Shown here piece by piece: positions 46,901-55,125 of a DNA stretch of 63,702 bases; position 1 is the first letter of the stretch; each line of letters opens with the position of its first letter. The position numbers and the translations under genes are program-made. The stretch is from an uncultured Prevotellaceae bacterium (lineage in GTDB: Bacteria; Bacteroidota; Bacteroidia; Bacteroidales; Bacteroidaceae). The notes under the pieces were generated by a model, which made no database searches, was not told where the DNA came from, and saw only the letters and a list, made by a program, of their open reading frames with translations. The stretch lies in the NCBI GenBank assembly GCA_900316685.1, contig ONDS01000018.1, forward strand, positions 1-63,702, given 5' to 3'.

Positions 46901-49900
46901 CCTGCAAAGCATAGAGAACGCCATTCTGCAGCACATGCTCGACAGCCAGTCGGGAGCTGCCGAACCGCAAGCCGCCGACAAGCAACGTGAAGCGTTGCAG
47001 AGCGTGCCCCTGACCTACGCACAGACCGGTGTCTACTTCGAATGTCTGAAGAACCCCACCTCTACCATCTACAATGTGCCCTACCTGCTCACCTACCCCG
47101 CCGGCACTCAGGCACAAGCCTTAGCCGAGGCCGTCAGGACGGTGATCGACGCCCATCCGGAATTAGGGGTCCACTTCACCACTGAACAGGGAATCATCGT
47201 GCAGACCCTCGACGAGCAAGTGCCCGCCCAGGTGTCGATGAGTCAGATGAGCGACGAGGCACTCTCCACCTATAAGAACGAGTTCGTCAGACCCTTCAAC
47301 CTGCAAAAGCCTCCACTCTACCGCATGGAGGTGGTGGAGACGCCCAACGCCGTCCACCTGTTGCTCGACGTGCATCACCTGTTGTTCGACGGAACCTCCG
47401 CCGACCTGTTCATCCGTCAGGTGAGCGACGCCCTCGAAGGGAAAAAGCCCGAACAGGAACGCTATACCTATCTCGACTTCTCCGCCGACCAGCAGGCCGC
47501 CGAAGAGAGCGAGTCGTTCCTCGCCTCGAAAGCCTTCTTCGCCGAGAAGTTGCAAACCTGCGAAGGGGCGAGCGAGATACCCGCCGACCTGCCGAAGAGC
47601 GACGCACAAGGATTCATCGGCGAGGCGGTGCGAGAGCCCGACTTCGACGCGGTGAACACCTTCTGCCGACAGCAGGAGATCACCCCCGCCCACCTGTTCC
47701 TGGCCGCCACCGCCTATGTCGTGGCACGCTATACCAACAACCGCGACGTCTACCTGTGTACGGTGAGCAGCGGACGCTCCAACCTGAAGATAGCCGACAC
47801 CGTGGGTATGTTCGTCAACACCCTGCCCCTGAGCCTGAGCCTCGGCGACCAGAGCGTGGCGGAATTCCTGCAATATACCAGCGAGACCTTCGATGCCACC
47901 CTGGGCCATGAGGATTATCCCTTCGCACGTATCGCCGCCGACTATGCCTTCCAGCCCGCCATAGCCTATGCCTACCAGGTGGGCGTGCTCTCGCAATACA
48001 CCGTGGGTGGACAGCCCATCCAGCAGGAGTTGCTCGAGCTGAACGTGCCTAAGTTCAAGATCAACATCAAGATAGAGTCGCGCGGTGTGGTGGTGCAGTA
48101 CGACGACAGCCACTACAGCCCCGCCATAGCCAACGCCCTGGCTGAGAGCATCGTGGCTGTGGCCCATCACATGGTAGGACAGCCCAGCGCCAAGGTACGC
48201 CACCTGTCGATAGTGAGCGAGAGCCAGGAGCAAGAACTCGCCCGGATACGTCAGACGGCCACCGGCGAGGCACCCTTCCGTTTCTTCCATGAGTGCATCG
48301 GCCATTTCGCACAGTCGCAACCCGACCACCCCGCATTGGTGGCCACCGATGCCTCGTTCACCTATCGCGAGATGGACGAGACCACCGACCGCATCGCCGC
48401 CGCCCTGGCGCGACGTGGAGTGAACGCCCGCGACCGCGTGGCACTGTTGCTGCCGCGCACCAGCCGTCTCATCCTCTCGCTCTTCGGCGTACTGAAGGCC
48501 GGCGCCGCCTATATCCCCTGCGACCCCGACTATCCCGCCGACCGCATCAACCTCATCCTCGACGACAGCGAGGCCCGATTCATCATCACCACTGCCGACA
48601 GGATGGACAGCGTGGCAGCCGACAAGGCCATCGATGTGGAAACGCTCATCGCCGACACGGATGCCATAGAGAAGGCAGCCCCCGCCATCACCCCCGACGA
48701 CCTGGCCTACCTCATCTACACCTCCGGATCCACCGGCAGGCCCAAGGGTGTGATGCTCCGCCATGAAGGCATCTGCAATTACCTCTACGGCCATCCCGCC
48801 AACGTGTTCGCCCATGCCGTGCTCACCGACGCCCATCGTCTGCTGAGCGTGACCACCATCTCGTTTGATGCCGCCCTGCAAGACATCGGCATGGCGTACT
48901 ACAACGGCAAGACTCTCATCCTGGCCACCGAGGAACAGGCCAACAACCCGCTCGACCTGGCCCACCTCATCCACGACCAACAGATAGACATGGTGTCGGG
49001 CACTCCCTCGCGCTGGCAGACCTGGCTCACCAGTCCCGACTTCTGCCAAGCCCTCGCACAGGTGCATATCTGCCGGGCAGGCGGCGAGAAATTCTCCGAC
49101 CAGCTGCTCGACCAGCTGCGCAGCGTCACCCCGGCGCGTATCTTCAACTGCTACGGTCCGACGGAGATCACCGTGGCATCGAACAACAAGGAACTTACGC
49201 ACGCCACACAGGTAACCGTGGGCAAGCCACAGCTGAACGTATGCGAGTTCATCGTCGACCAAGACGGCAATGAGCTGCCCGTGGGTGTGGTCGGCGAGCT
49301 CTACATCGGCGGACGCGGCGTGGCGCGCGGCTACAACAACCTCGACAAGATGACCCAGGAACGGTTCATCGACTACCACGGCCAGCGCATCTACCGCTCG
49401 GGCGACTACGCCAAGTGGTTGGCCGACGGCGACGTGGTCATCCTCGGACGCACCGACCATCAGATCAAGCTCCGCGGCCTACGCATCGAGCTGGGAGAGA
49501 TAGAGAACGTGATGCTCGCCGTGGAAGGCATGAAGAAGGTGGTCATCCTCATCCGCAAACTCAACGACAAGGAGCACCTCTGTGCCTACTACACCGCCGA
49601 CCGCGAGATAGCCCCCGACGCCCTGAAGGCGGAAATCTCGCGCAGTCTGACCCAATACATGGTGCCCACGGCTTACCTGCAGTTGGACGAAATGCCCATC
49701 ACCCCCAATGGCAAGACCGACGTGAAGGCGCTGCCCGAACCCCAGTTGGCCGTGACCAGTGCCTACGAGGCACCCGCCAACGACACGGAGCGCACCTTCT
49801 GCGATATCTTCGCCTCCATCCTGCAGATGGACAAGGTGGGAGCCACCGACAACTTCTTCGAGTTGGGCGGCACCTCATTGGTGGTGACCCGTGTCATCAT

Positions 49901-51185
49901 CGAGGCCGACAAGGCCGGCCTGCACGTGGCCTACGGCGATGTGTTCGCCAATCCCACGCCCCGCAAGCTGGCACGTCTCATCCTGGGCGACACCGACACG
50001 AGTATGCCCGACGAGGTGAGCGACTACGACTATACCGCCATCAACAACCTGCTGCAGCGAAACACCCTCGACGTGTTCCGCAAGGGCGAACGCCAGCATT
50101 CCACCAATGTGTTGTTGACCGGTGCCACGGGCTATTTAGGCATCCATATCCTGCGCGAGCTCATCGACTCCGACGTCCAGCACATCTACTGCTTGGTGCG
50201 CGGCAAGTCGGAAGAAGCTGCCGAACGACGCCTGCAGACCCTGCTCTACTACTACTTCTCCGACGCCTTCAAACCGCTCTTCGGCCAACGGCTGCACATC
50301 GTCTTAGGCGACGTGACGAGCGACTTCGGACAAGGGCTGACCATCGACACCGTCTACAACTGCGCCGCCGTGGTGAAGCATTTCTCCGAAGGCACGGAGA
50401 TAGAGGATGTGAACATCGGAGGTGCACAACGCTGCATCGACTTCTGCCTGAAGACCGGCGCACGTCTGGTTCATATCTCCACCGCCAGCACCCGCGGTTT
50501 GTGGGCGGGCGAGATACGCAGCGACATCTTCACCGAGCAACGTCTCTACATGGGACAATACTTGGGCAATAAGTACATCTATTCGAAATTCATGGCCGAG
50601 CGACGCATCCTCGATGCCGTGGCCCTCCACGGACTGAGCGCGAAGATCATGCGTGTGGGCAACCTGGCCGCCCGTTCCACCGACGGCGAGTTCCAGGCCA
50701 ACTTCTCCACCAATTCGTTCATGGGACGTATCAAGGTGTACAACATGATAGGCTGCTGTCCGCACGACATGCGCAACAAGCGTGTGGAATTCTCGCCCAT
50801 CAACGAGGTGGCACGCGCCATCCTCCTGCTGGCCACCACGCCGAAGGAGTGCTGCGTGTTCCATCCCTACAACATCCACGGCCAGTTCCTCGGCGATGTG
50901 CTCACCGGCCTGTCGGTAGTGGGCGATGGCATCCGCTTCGTAGAGAAAGAAGAGTTCGCCGAGGCCATGAAACTGGCCCAGGACGACCCCGTGAAGGCAA
51001 AGCAGATGTCGAGCCTGTTGGCCTATCAGGACATGGCGCATGGTCAGAAGACCGCCGACGTGGCACGCGACAACGACTACACCACGCAGGTGCTCTATCG
51101 CTTAGGCTTTGCCTGGTCGCCCACATCGTGGGATTATGTGGAACGTATGCTCACCGCCATTGGTGGTTTTGGATTCTTCGAATAA
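43932..51185 (+). CDS. Two-module nonribosomal peptide synthetase with terminal reductase
   Basis: A 2417-aa enzyme with order C-A-T-C-A-T-R. C1 (about 5-430) has HHIVADG at 128-134. A1 (440-915) has TSGSTGVPKG near 580 and YGPTE at 711. T1 carries its phosphopantetheine serine S962 in AGLTSISAIKL. C2 has HHLLFDG at 1148. A2 (1450-1935) has TSGSTGRPKG near 1598, YGPTE at 1741 and NGKTDVKAL. T2 has S1982 in LGGTSLVV. The reductase (2055-2417) has TGATGYLG and Y2215xxxK2219. All catalytic motifs are intact. It should join two amino acids, perhaps after N-acylation by C1, and release an aldehyde or alcohol by NAD(P)H reduction. No phosphopantetheinyl transferase is in the window. Confidence 0.95.
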   Translation: MKTTAPLSYSQYGLYVECAAHPGEAYYNIPYLYTLDPTLDADRLCQAVKEAFNAHPTFFTHITLGDDGEPMQVVDSTPEEWSLKVEETQDIEAEKTSFVRPFDIFNDRLFRARVIRDDRHLYLLLDIHHIVADGTSLQLLLDDIDKAYNGEPLQPEEMSMAEVALAESEKRQTAAFEQGKQWFAQHFDCGDVFTQLTPDLSGAEHKDGTLLRTLDIDAERIDRFCKENGVFRSNVFTMAYAFLLAKYNNEQESLFTTVFNGRHDKRFLHSIGMTVKTLPVYAKFTGDTTVLDFLRQGQEQMSGCREHDIYSFNDITSDLGLQSNSMFAWHANLFSKNRMGGKPMTACRMVNSTLETSLYLKAFILDDRYQIKAEYNAGEYSHELISQFLESYEAVVEGLLTQTYLGDIDITTGRQLANLEGMQRADVDYDATQTIVSLFAEQVRKNPDNIAVVYTDRQYTYAEVDKLSDGIAAYIGTKGLQPEQVVSIIIPRCEWMAIASLGVLKAGCAYQPLDPTYPKERLNFMMQDANAQLLIADEELLPLVDEYHGEVLLTRDICGLPQGEVPPAPTPDQLFILLYTSGSTGVPKGCQLIHSNLVAFCHWYKRFYDLHPEDNVAAYASYGFDACMMDMYPALTTGATVHIIPEDIRLDLIALNDYFEQKHITHSFMTTQVGYQFASSIENHSLRYLSTGGEKLASIAPPKGYNFYNVYGPTECTIFTTVFHVKEKMHDIPIGQALDNMRLYIVDPQGHRLPIGAAGELWVAGPQVSRGYLNRPEKTAEVYIANPFSEEEKYARVYRTGDIVRFLPSGDIQFVGRRDGQVKIRGFRIELKEVEAVIREFPGIKDVTVQAFDEEGGGKFIAAYVVGDQTIDIEALNQFILEQKPPYMVPAVTMQIDSIPLNQNQKVNKRALPKPEKKAAQMEEVNAPMNILEEELHQLIADVVGNKEFGITTVLGYAGLTSISAIKLAVLVNKRYDVALEAKKLVKTGTLQSIENAILQHMLDSQSGAAEPQAADKQREALQSVPLTYAQTGVYFECLKNPTSTIYNVPYLLTYPAGTQAQALAEAVRTVIDAHPELGVHFTTEQGIIVQTLDEQVPAQVSMSQMSDEALSTYKNEFVRPFNLQKPPLYRMEVVETPNAVHLLLDVHHLLFDGTSADLFIRQVSDALEGKKPEQERYTYLDFSADQQAAEESESFLASKAFFAEKLQTCEGASEIPADLPKSDAQGFIGEAVREPDFDAVNTFCRQQEITPAHLFLAATAYVVARYTNNRDVYLCTVSSGRSNLKIADTVGMFVNTLPLSLSLGDQSVAEFLQYTSETFDATLGHEDYPFARIAADYAFQPAIAYAYQVGVLSQYTVGGQPIQQELLELNVPKFKINIKIESRGVVVQYDDSHYSPAIANALAESIVAVAHHMVGQPSAKVRHLSIVSESQEQELARIRQTATGEAPFRFFHECIGHFAQSQPDHPALVATDASFTYREMDETTDRIAAALARRGVNARDRVALLLPRTSRLILSLFGVLKAGAAYIPCDPDYPADRINLILDDSEARFIITTADRMDSVAADKAIDVETLIADTDAIEKAAPAITPDDLAYLIYTSGSTGRPKGVMLRHEGICNYLYGHPANVFAHAVLTDAHRLLSVTTISFDAALQDIGMAYYNGKTLILATEEQANNPLDLAHLIHDQQIDMVSGTPSRWQTWLTSPDFCQALAQVHICRAGGEKFSDQLLDQLRSVTPARIFNCYGPTEITVASNNKELTHATQVTVGKPQLNVCEFIVDQDGNELPVGVVGELYIGGRGVARGYNNLDKMTQERFIDYHGQRIYRSGDYAKWLADGDVVILGRTDHQIKLRGLRIELGEIENVMLAVEGMKKVVILIRKLNDKEHLCAYYTADREIAPDALKAEISRSLTQYMVPTAYLQLDEMPITPNGKTDVKALPEPQLAVTSAYEAPANDTERTFCDIFASILQMDKVGATDNFFELGGTSLVVTRVIIEADKAGLHVAYGDVFANPTPRKLARLILGDTDTSMPDEVSDYDYTAINNLLQRNTLDVFRKGERQHSTNVLLTGATGYLGIHILRELIDSDVQHIYCLVRGKSEEAAERRLQTLLYYYFSDAFKPLFGQRLHIVLGDVTSDFGQGLTIDTVYNCAAVVKHFSEGTEIEDVNIGGAQRCIDFCLKTGARLVHISTASTRGLWAGEIRSDIFTEQRLYMGQYLGNKYIYSKFMAERRILDAVALHGLSAKIMRVGNLAARSTDGEFQANFSTNSFMGRIKVYNMIGCCPHDMRNKRVEFSPINEVARAILLLATTPKECCVFHPYNIHGQFLGDVLTGLSVVGDGIRFVEKEEFAEAMKLAQDDPVKAKQMSSLLAYQDMAHGQKTADVARDNDYTTQVLYRLGFAWSPTSWDYVERMLTAIGGFGFFE

Positions 51186-51191
51186 GTTAAG

Positions 51192-52538
51192 ATGGCAATC
51201 AACAATCAAGGCTCCATGACGGAGGGTGCCTCCCTCTTCCATAAATTCCTGTTGGCCTACATCCTTGTGGCCCTGTCAGGTTGTCTTGGCAACGTGGTCG
51301 ATGGCATCATCGTCGGCAACCTCATCAGCGAGGACGGCGTGAGCGCCATCAACCTCTCCAAGCCCATCAACCAGTTCATCTTCACCCTGCACCTGCTCAT
51401 CAATGCGGGTGCGGGCATGTTGGTGGCTTATAGCTTAGGCAAGCAGAAGATAGGCGAGGCGCGCGAGTTCTTCACCCGCGCCTTGTGTCTGAGCATGGGC
51501 ATGGGTGTGCTGCTCGCCTTGGTGGGCGGTGTGTGTTTCCCCACCGCCACCACCCATCTGTTGTGCAGCAACGAGCAGATATTCCCCTTGGCACGCGACT
51601 ACATGCAAGTGCTCTTGTTGGGCAATCCCGCTTTCATACTCATGTGGGGGTTGTCCACCATGGTGGGAGTCGACGGCAGTCCGCGCTTAGTGTCGGTGGC
51701 GGTGATTATCGACAATGTCGTCAACCTGTTGCTCGACATCGTGTTCATACAGGTCTTCGGCTGGGGCATCACCGGTTCGTCGGCAGCCACCGTCGTGGGT
51801 CATCTCGTAGGCATCGCCATCCTGCTCACACACTGGTACAATCCGGCACGCCGCCGTCTGCTGCCCATCTTCAGCACCAACGGATTATGGACATCGTGGC
51901 GGAAGATCATCTCCCAGGGAGCGCCCTTGGCCATCGCCTCCATCTCGCTCACCCTCCTACTGCTGTCGGCCAACACCATCGTGCTCTCCTCGTTGGGACG
52001 CACCGGCATCTTCGCCTTCGCCGTCTGCATGAACCTCTTGCAGGTGTACAACCTGTTCCTCTCCGGCACCTGCCAGACCCTCCAGTCGTTGGGTGCCATC
52101 CAGGTGGGACGCGGCGACGAGAACAGCCTGCGGGCGGTCTTGCGCAAGTCATTCCGTTTCATCACCATCAGCATGGTCATCACCTGCTTGGTGGTATGGT
52201 GCTTCCCCGAAGCCATCGCCCGCCTGTTCGGCGCCAAGGAAATGGCCTTGCTCGCTGAGAGCCGACACGCCCTGCGCATCTTCGCCATCAGTTTCATACC
52301 TTTCTGTTATATCTATGTGCTGATGATCGTGTATAAGCTCTACGGACAACACCACATGGCATTGTTCATCTCCTTCGCCCTCTCGCTGACGGTCATCCCC
52401 GTCATCTGGGTGGTAAGCAGGGTGGCTCCGGAACAATTGTGGTACAGCTATCTGATCGCCTATCTGATAGAAGCCGTCGTCATCATCGTCATCCATCGGG
52501 CCACCCACGTAAAGTTCAAATTACAGACTAAGGAATGA
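51192..52538 (+). CDS. MATE-family exporter
   Basis: A 448-aa inner-membrane protein with about 12 hydrophobic segments in two related halves (GCLGNVVDGIIVGNLISEDG and LLLSANTIVLSSLGRTGIFAFA). It starts 6 bp after the NRPS stop, so it is surely co-expressed. It probably exports the NRPS product to the periplasm using Na+ or H+ gradients and gives self-protection; the porin of the operon could serve the outer membrane. Substrate assignment is from context only. Confidence 0.9.
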   Translation: MAINNQGSMTEGASLFHKFLLAYILVALSGCLGNVVDGIIVGNLISEDGVSAINLSKPINQFIFTLHLLINAGAGMLVAYSLGKQKIGEAREFFTRALCLSMGMGVLLALVGGVCFPTATTHLLCSNEQIFPLARDYMQVLLLGNPAFILMWGLSTMVGVDGSPRLVSVAVIIDNVVNLLLDIVFIQVFGWGITGSSAATVVGHLVGIAILLTHWYNPARRRLLPIFSTNGLWTSWRKIISQGAPLAIASISLTLLLLSANTIVLSSLGRTGIFAFAVCMNLLQVYNLFLSGTCQTLQSLGAIQVGRGDENSLRAVLRKSFRFITISMVITCLVVWCFPEAIARLFGAKEMALLAESRHALRIFAISFIPFCYIYVLMIVYKLYGQHHMALFISFALSLTVIPVIWVVSRVAPEQLWYSYLIAYLIEAVVIIVIHRATHVKFKLQTKE

Positions 52539-52577
52539 TTCATTGGGGGATTGACCACCTTCGCCACGGGCGATGCG

Positions 52578-53729
52578 TCAATCCTCCAATTGTCTTTGTG
52601 CTTCGCGGAACATCTCCACCATATCGTCGTCGAACGGCATGCCCTTGTCCTCGGCATAGCGACGGGCGATATCGAGCGGTGCCTGTGCTTGGAATTCGGC
52701 CACGCTGAATATCCGTTGTTGGGCGTTGTCGACCACCTCACGCACCGCCTTGATGAGGCAGAAGCGGCACCGTTTGTTCTCCACCGCCATCACCGCCTCC
52801 TGCTGCGCTCCGGCAGGTAGGAAACCGTCCACCCTCACGTTCAACCTGATATACGCGGGTATGTCGTCGGGGAAATCCTTGAGCAGGCGCAGCGCCTCCT
52901 CCCATGCTGCCGGTTCGCGTGCAGGCAATGTGACCAAGGGGTGAGGGTTGGCTATCTCGATGGTCTCCACCACCGGCGTTCCGCCGTGCGCTTCGATTTC
53001 CACCCATGTCACACCATGGTCGAATGTCTCGTCGAAACTGATGGGCAGCGGTGTGCCCGAATAGCGTGCCTTACGGCCGCTGCCATGCACGAACTGTGCA
53101 TGATGGATATGGCCAAGCGCCAAGTAGTCGTAGCCCTGACCCATCATGTCGAGATCTACGCCGTCAATGCCCCCTACATTATAATCGCTGGCATAATCGT
53201 GGCCCGTGAAGTCGCTGCCCCTCACCGTAGTGTGCGCCATGAGCACCACCGGCAGGTCATGGTCATTGTGCTCGGCCACCCTGTCGAGCAATGTCTGGTA
53301 GAAGCCCACGGGCATGTTGCGTTCATGGCAATAAGGCACCGCCACGATGAATCCCTTGCCCGGCACCTCGATGATATGGGAGTCGGGCTGTTCCTTATCC
53401 ACACTGCCTATGGCCCACACGTTCATCGCGCGCCAGGGCTGTCGGAATATCTCATGGCGCGATGCACTGTCATGATTGCCCGCGGTGACGACGATGGTCA
53501 TCGCCGGACAGAGCCGGTGCAGTTGCACCATGGTTTGCGCGAAGAGCGTCTGTATGGCCGCCGAGGGTTGCGAGGTGTGGTAGATATCGCCACAGACGAG
53601 CAATACGTCAGGCTGCCTATCTGCCACGATATCGGCTATCTGTCGGAGCATATCCTGCTGTTCTTCGGTCCGGTCGTAGCCGTAGAGCTGATGACCTAAG
53701 TGCCAATCACTGGTATGGAGGATTTTCAT
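52578..53729 (-). CDS. sbcD: SbcD/Mre11-type exonuclease subunit
   Basis: A 383-aa calcineurin-like nuclease, partner of SbcC. Phosphoesterase motifs: LHTSDWHLG (metal-binding D and H), VCGDIYH, TAGNHDS, VLMAHTT and ALGHIHHAQ. The C-terminal SbcD domain binds the SbcC coiled-coil base. ATG 53729 begins MKILHTSDWHLG; the 13 residues upstream in frame are read-through of an intergenic AGTTTGGG repeat. It converges with the NRPS operon. The sbcC gene is 13 kb away on the same strand rather than adjacent. Confidence 0.94.
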   Translation of the reverse strand: MKILHTSDWHLGHQLYGYDRTEEQQDMLRQIADIVADRQPDVLLVCGDIYHTSQPSAAIQTLFAQTMVQLHRLCPAMTIVVTAGNHDSASRHEIFRQPWRAMNVWAIGSVDKEQPDSHIIEVPGKGFIVAVPYCHERNMPVGFYQTLLDRVAEHNDHDLPVVLMAHTTVRGSDFTGHDYASDYNVGGIDGVDLDMMGQGYDYLALGHIHHAQFVHGSGRKARYSGTPLPISFDETFDHGVTWVEIEAHGGTPVVETIEIANPHPLVTLPAREPAAWEEALRLLKDFPDDIPAYIRLNVRVDGFLPAGAQQEAVMAVENKRCRFCLIKAVREVVDNAQQRIFSVAEFQAQAPLDIARRYAEDKGMPFDDDMVEMFREAQRQLED

Positions 53730-53732
53730 TAT

Positions 53733-53922
53733 TGTTTTAGGAGTTTGGGAGTTTGGGAGTTTAGACATTAGCTTTGGGAGTTTGGGAGTTCAGACAAATA
53801 AAGGGTTGCATGTAGGGGCTTAGCTTGTCTATGCCCTGGAACAACGAGGGCAGACATGAAGTCAGCCCCTACGAGTTGGGGTAATCTCTCACCCCTCACC
53901 CCTCACCTCTCACCTCTCCCAA
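53733..53922. repeat. Repeat cluster: AGTTTGGG tract, GTAGGGGC palindrome and 7-bp tract
   Basis: 53741-53795: AGTTTGGG/AGTTTAGAC units. 53812-53872: an imperfect palindrome, GTAGGGGCT ... TTGTCTATGCCC, loop, GGGCAGACA ... AGCCCCTAC. 53878-53922: GGGGTAATCTCTC followed by CACCCCT/CACCTCT 7-bp units that run into the 3' end of the Nudix gene. The reverse complement has GAGAGATTACCCC before GTAGGGGC, as at 4690-4733. Confidence 0.75.
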
Positions 53923-54405
53923 GTCCAGGGGCTCGAGAATGGCCTGTATGTCGGGTTCGAAGCAGGCGGTACGCATCATGTCGTGCAATGCTAACTGGAG
54001 CATCTCATCGTGGTCGAAAGCCAGTGGCGGCACCTCATCGAGAGCGAACCAACGGGCCTGGGCGGCATCGTCGCCTCCCTGCACCTGCTGTATGGGCACC
54101 AACGCCCAGAAGGCGATGGAGATGACGCGCTCACGCGGATCGCGGTCGGGCCGAGAGAAGGTATGAAACTGATGGATGGGAGCGTCGGTCATGCCCGTCT
54201 CCTCTTGCAGTTCACGCAGTGCTCCCATCTCTGCCGGTTCGTCGATATTGAGGAAACCACCGGGAAAGGCCCACAGCCCTTTGTAGGGTTCACCACCCCG
54301 CTGTATGAGCAACACGCGGAGCGTGTGCCCATCATGTCCGAAAATCACACAATCGGTGGTGACACTCGGATGTGGATACTTGTAATGATATTTCAGTTCG
54401 GTCAT
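53896..54405 (-). CDS. Nudix hydrolase
   Basis: A 169-aa pyrophosphohydrolase. The Nudix box is complete: GGFLNIDEPAEM then GALRELQEETGM. The preceding VLLIQRGGEPYKGLWAFPGG and the tail region (ARWFALDEVPPLAFDHDEML) resemble the ADP-ribose/NrtR-like branch, without a clear C-terminal DNA-binding domain. Substrate is therefore uncertain. The last residues GEVRGEG and stop are encoded by the 7-bp GTGAG repeat, as in gcvPB. Confidence 0.88.
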   Translation of the reverse strand: MTELKYHYKYPHPSVTTDCVIFGHDGHTLRVLLIQRGGEPYKGLWAFPGGFLNIDEPAEMGALRELQEETGMTDAPIHQFHTFSRPDRDPRERVISIAFWALVPIQQVQGGDDAAQARWFALDEVPPLAFDHDEMLQLALHDMMRTACFEPDIQAILEPLDLGEVRGEG

Positions 54406-54414
54406 ATTCTTGAA

Positions 54415-54592
54415 GTTTGAAGGAGTTTAGGAGTTCAGGAGTTTAGACTTTAGTTCAGGAGTTTAGGAGTTCAGACATTTCTTTGAGGAGTTTGAGAGTT
54501 TAGGAGTTCAGACATTTCTTTGAGGAGTTTGGGAGTTTAGGAGTTCAGACATTTCTTTGAGGAGTTTGAGAGTTTAGGAGTTCAGACTAATG
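54415..54592. repeat. AGTTTAGGAGTTCAGAC tandem tract
   Basis: A tract of AGTTTRGG/AGTTCAGAC words upstream of the Nudix gene. Inside it a unit of about 40 bp, GGAGTTCAGACATTTCTTTG plus GAGGAGTTTGRGAGTTTA, is repeated three times (about 54469-54580). The same words occur at 53741-53795 and, inverted, at 61313-61355. Confidence 0.75.
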
Positions 54593-54604
54593 TTGTGATT
54601 AGGA

Positions 54605-54984
54605 GGAGTAACTTCTCCCCTCCTTTTCCAAAGGAGGGGCAGGGGTGGTTTGTAAAAAACGGCCCCCACCTCTTTTCTTCCCACCGCCACCACCCCTACC
54701 CCTCCTCCCCGGAGGAGGGGAAAAGTTACTCCGCCGGATCCAAGATGTTACTCCGCCGGATCCAAGATGCTACTCCGCTGAATCCAAGATGTTACTCCGC
54801 TGAATCCAAGATGCTACTCCGCCGGATCCAAGATGCTACTCCGCCGGATCCAAGATGCTACTCCACCGGATCCAAGATGCTACTCCACTGAATCCAAGAT
54901 GCGACTCCGCTGTGGTCATATCTCTCACCCCTCACCTCTCACCTCTCACCTCTCACCTCTCACCCCTCACCTCTCACCTCTCAT
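54605..54984 (+). repeat. Composite element, copy 1: nested-hairpin inverted repeat + 22-bp array + 7-bp tract
   Basis: 54605-54649 and 54689-54732 are inverted repeats of about 45 bp. Each arm itself holds a hairpin (CCCCTCC ... GGAGGGG) and the outer ends are GGAGTAACTT. From 54727 to 54902 run eight exact-length 22-bp units (consensus CTCCGCYGRATCCAAGATGYTA), then a partial unit, CTGTGGTCATATCTCTCACC, and 7-bp CACCTCT units to 54984. The same series, inverted, is at 63402-63612. Reading frames through it are accidental, because a 22-bp unit stays open in all frames when the unit lacks stops. 54985-55125 is the leader of the next gene, with TATCTTTG at 55076-55083 as a likely -7 element. 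Confidence 0.85.
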
Positions 54985-55125
54985 TTCCCCCCACAAAATT
55001 AAGGAAAAAGTGGTGTAAAAACAAATATCCCATCATTTTTAAGCTCATTTATGTCGTAGAATATGGTTTTTTCCTTATCTTTGTGCATTATTTTTTACAA
55101 TACAAACCATTAACCTCCTACTGAC

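Noticed and set aside
47163-49460. 765-aa open frame antisense to the NRPS
   Set aside because: It is a mirror of a G/C-biased third-position gene: His/Val/Gly-rich, no domains, no ribosome-binding site. The NRPS on the other strand has every expected motif.
54595-54891. 98-aa and similar frames in the 22-bp array
   Set aside because: The array stays open in several frames because the unit lacks stops; no start signals or gene context.
54727-54902. 22-bp array as a CRISPR
   Set aside because: Units are head to tail without spacers, and no cas genes are present.
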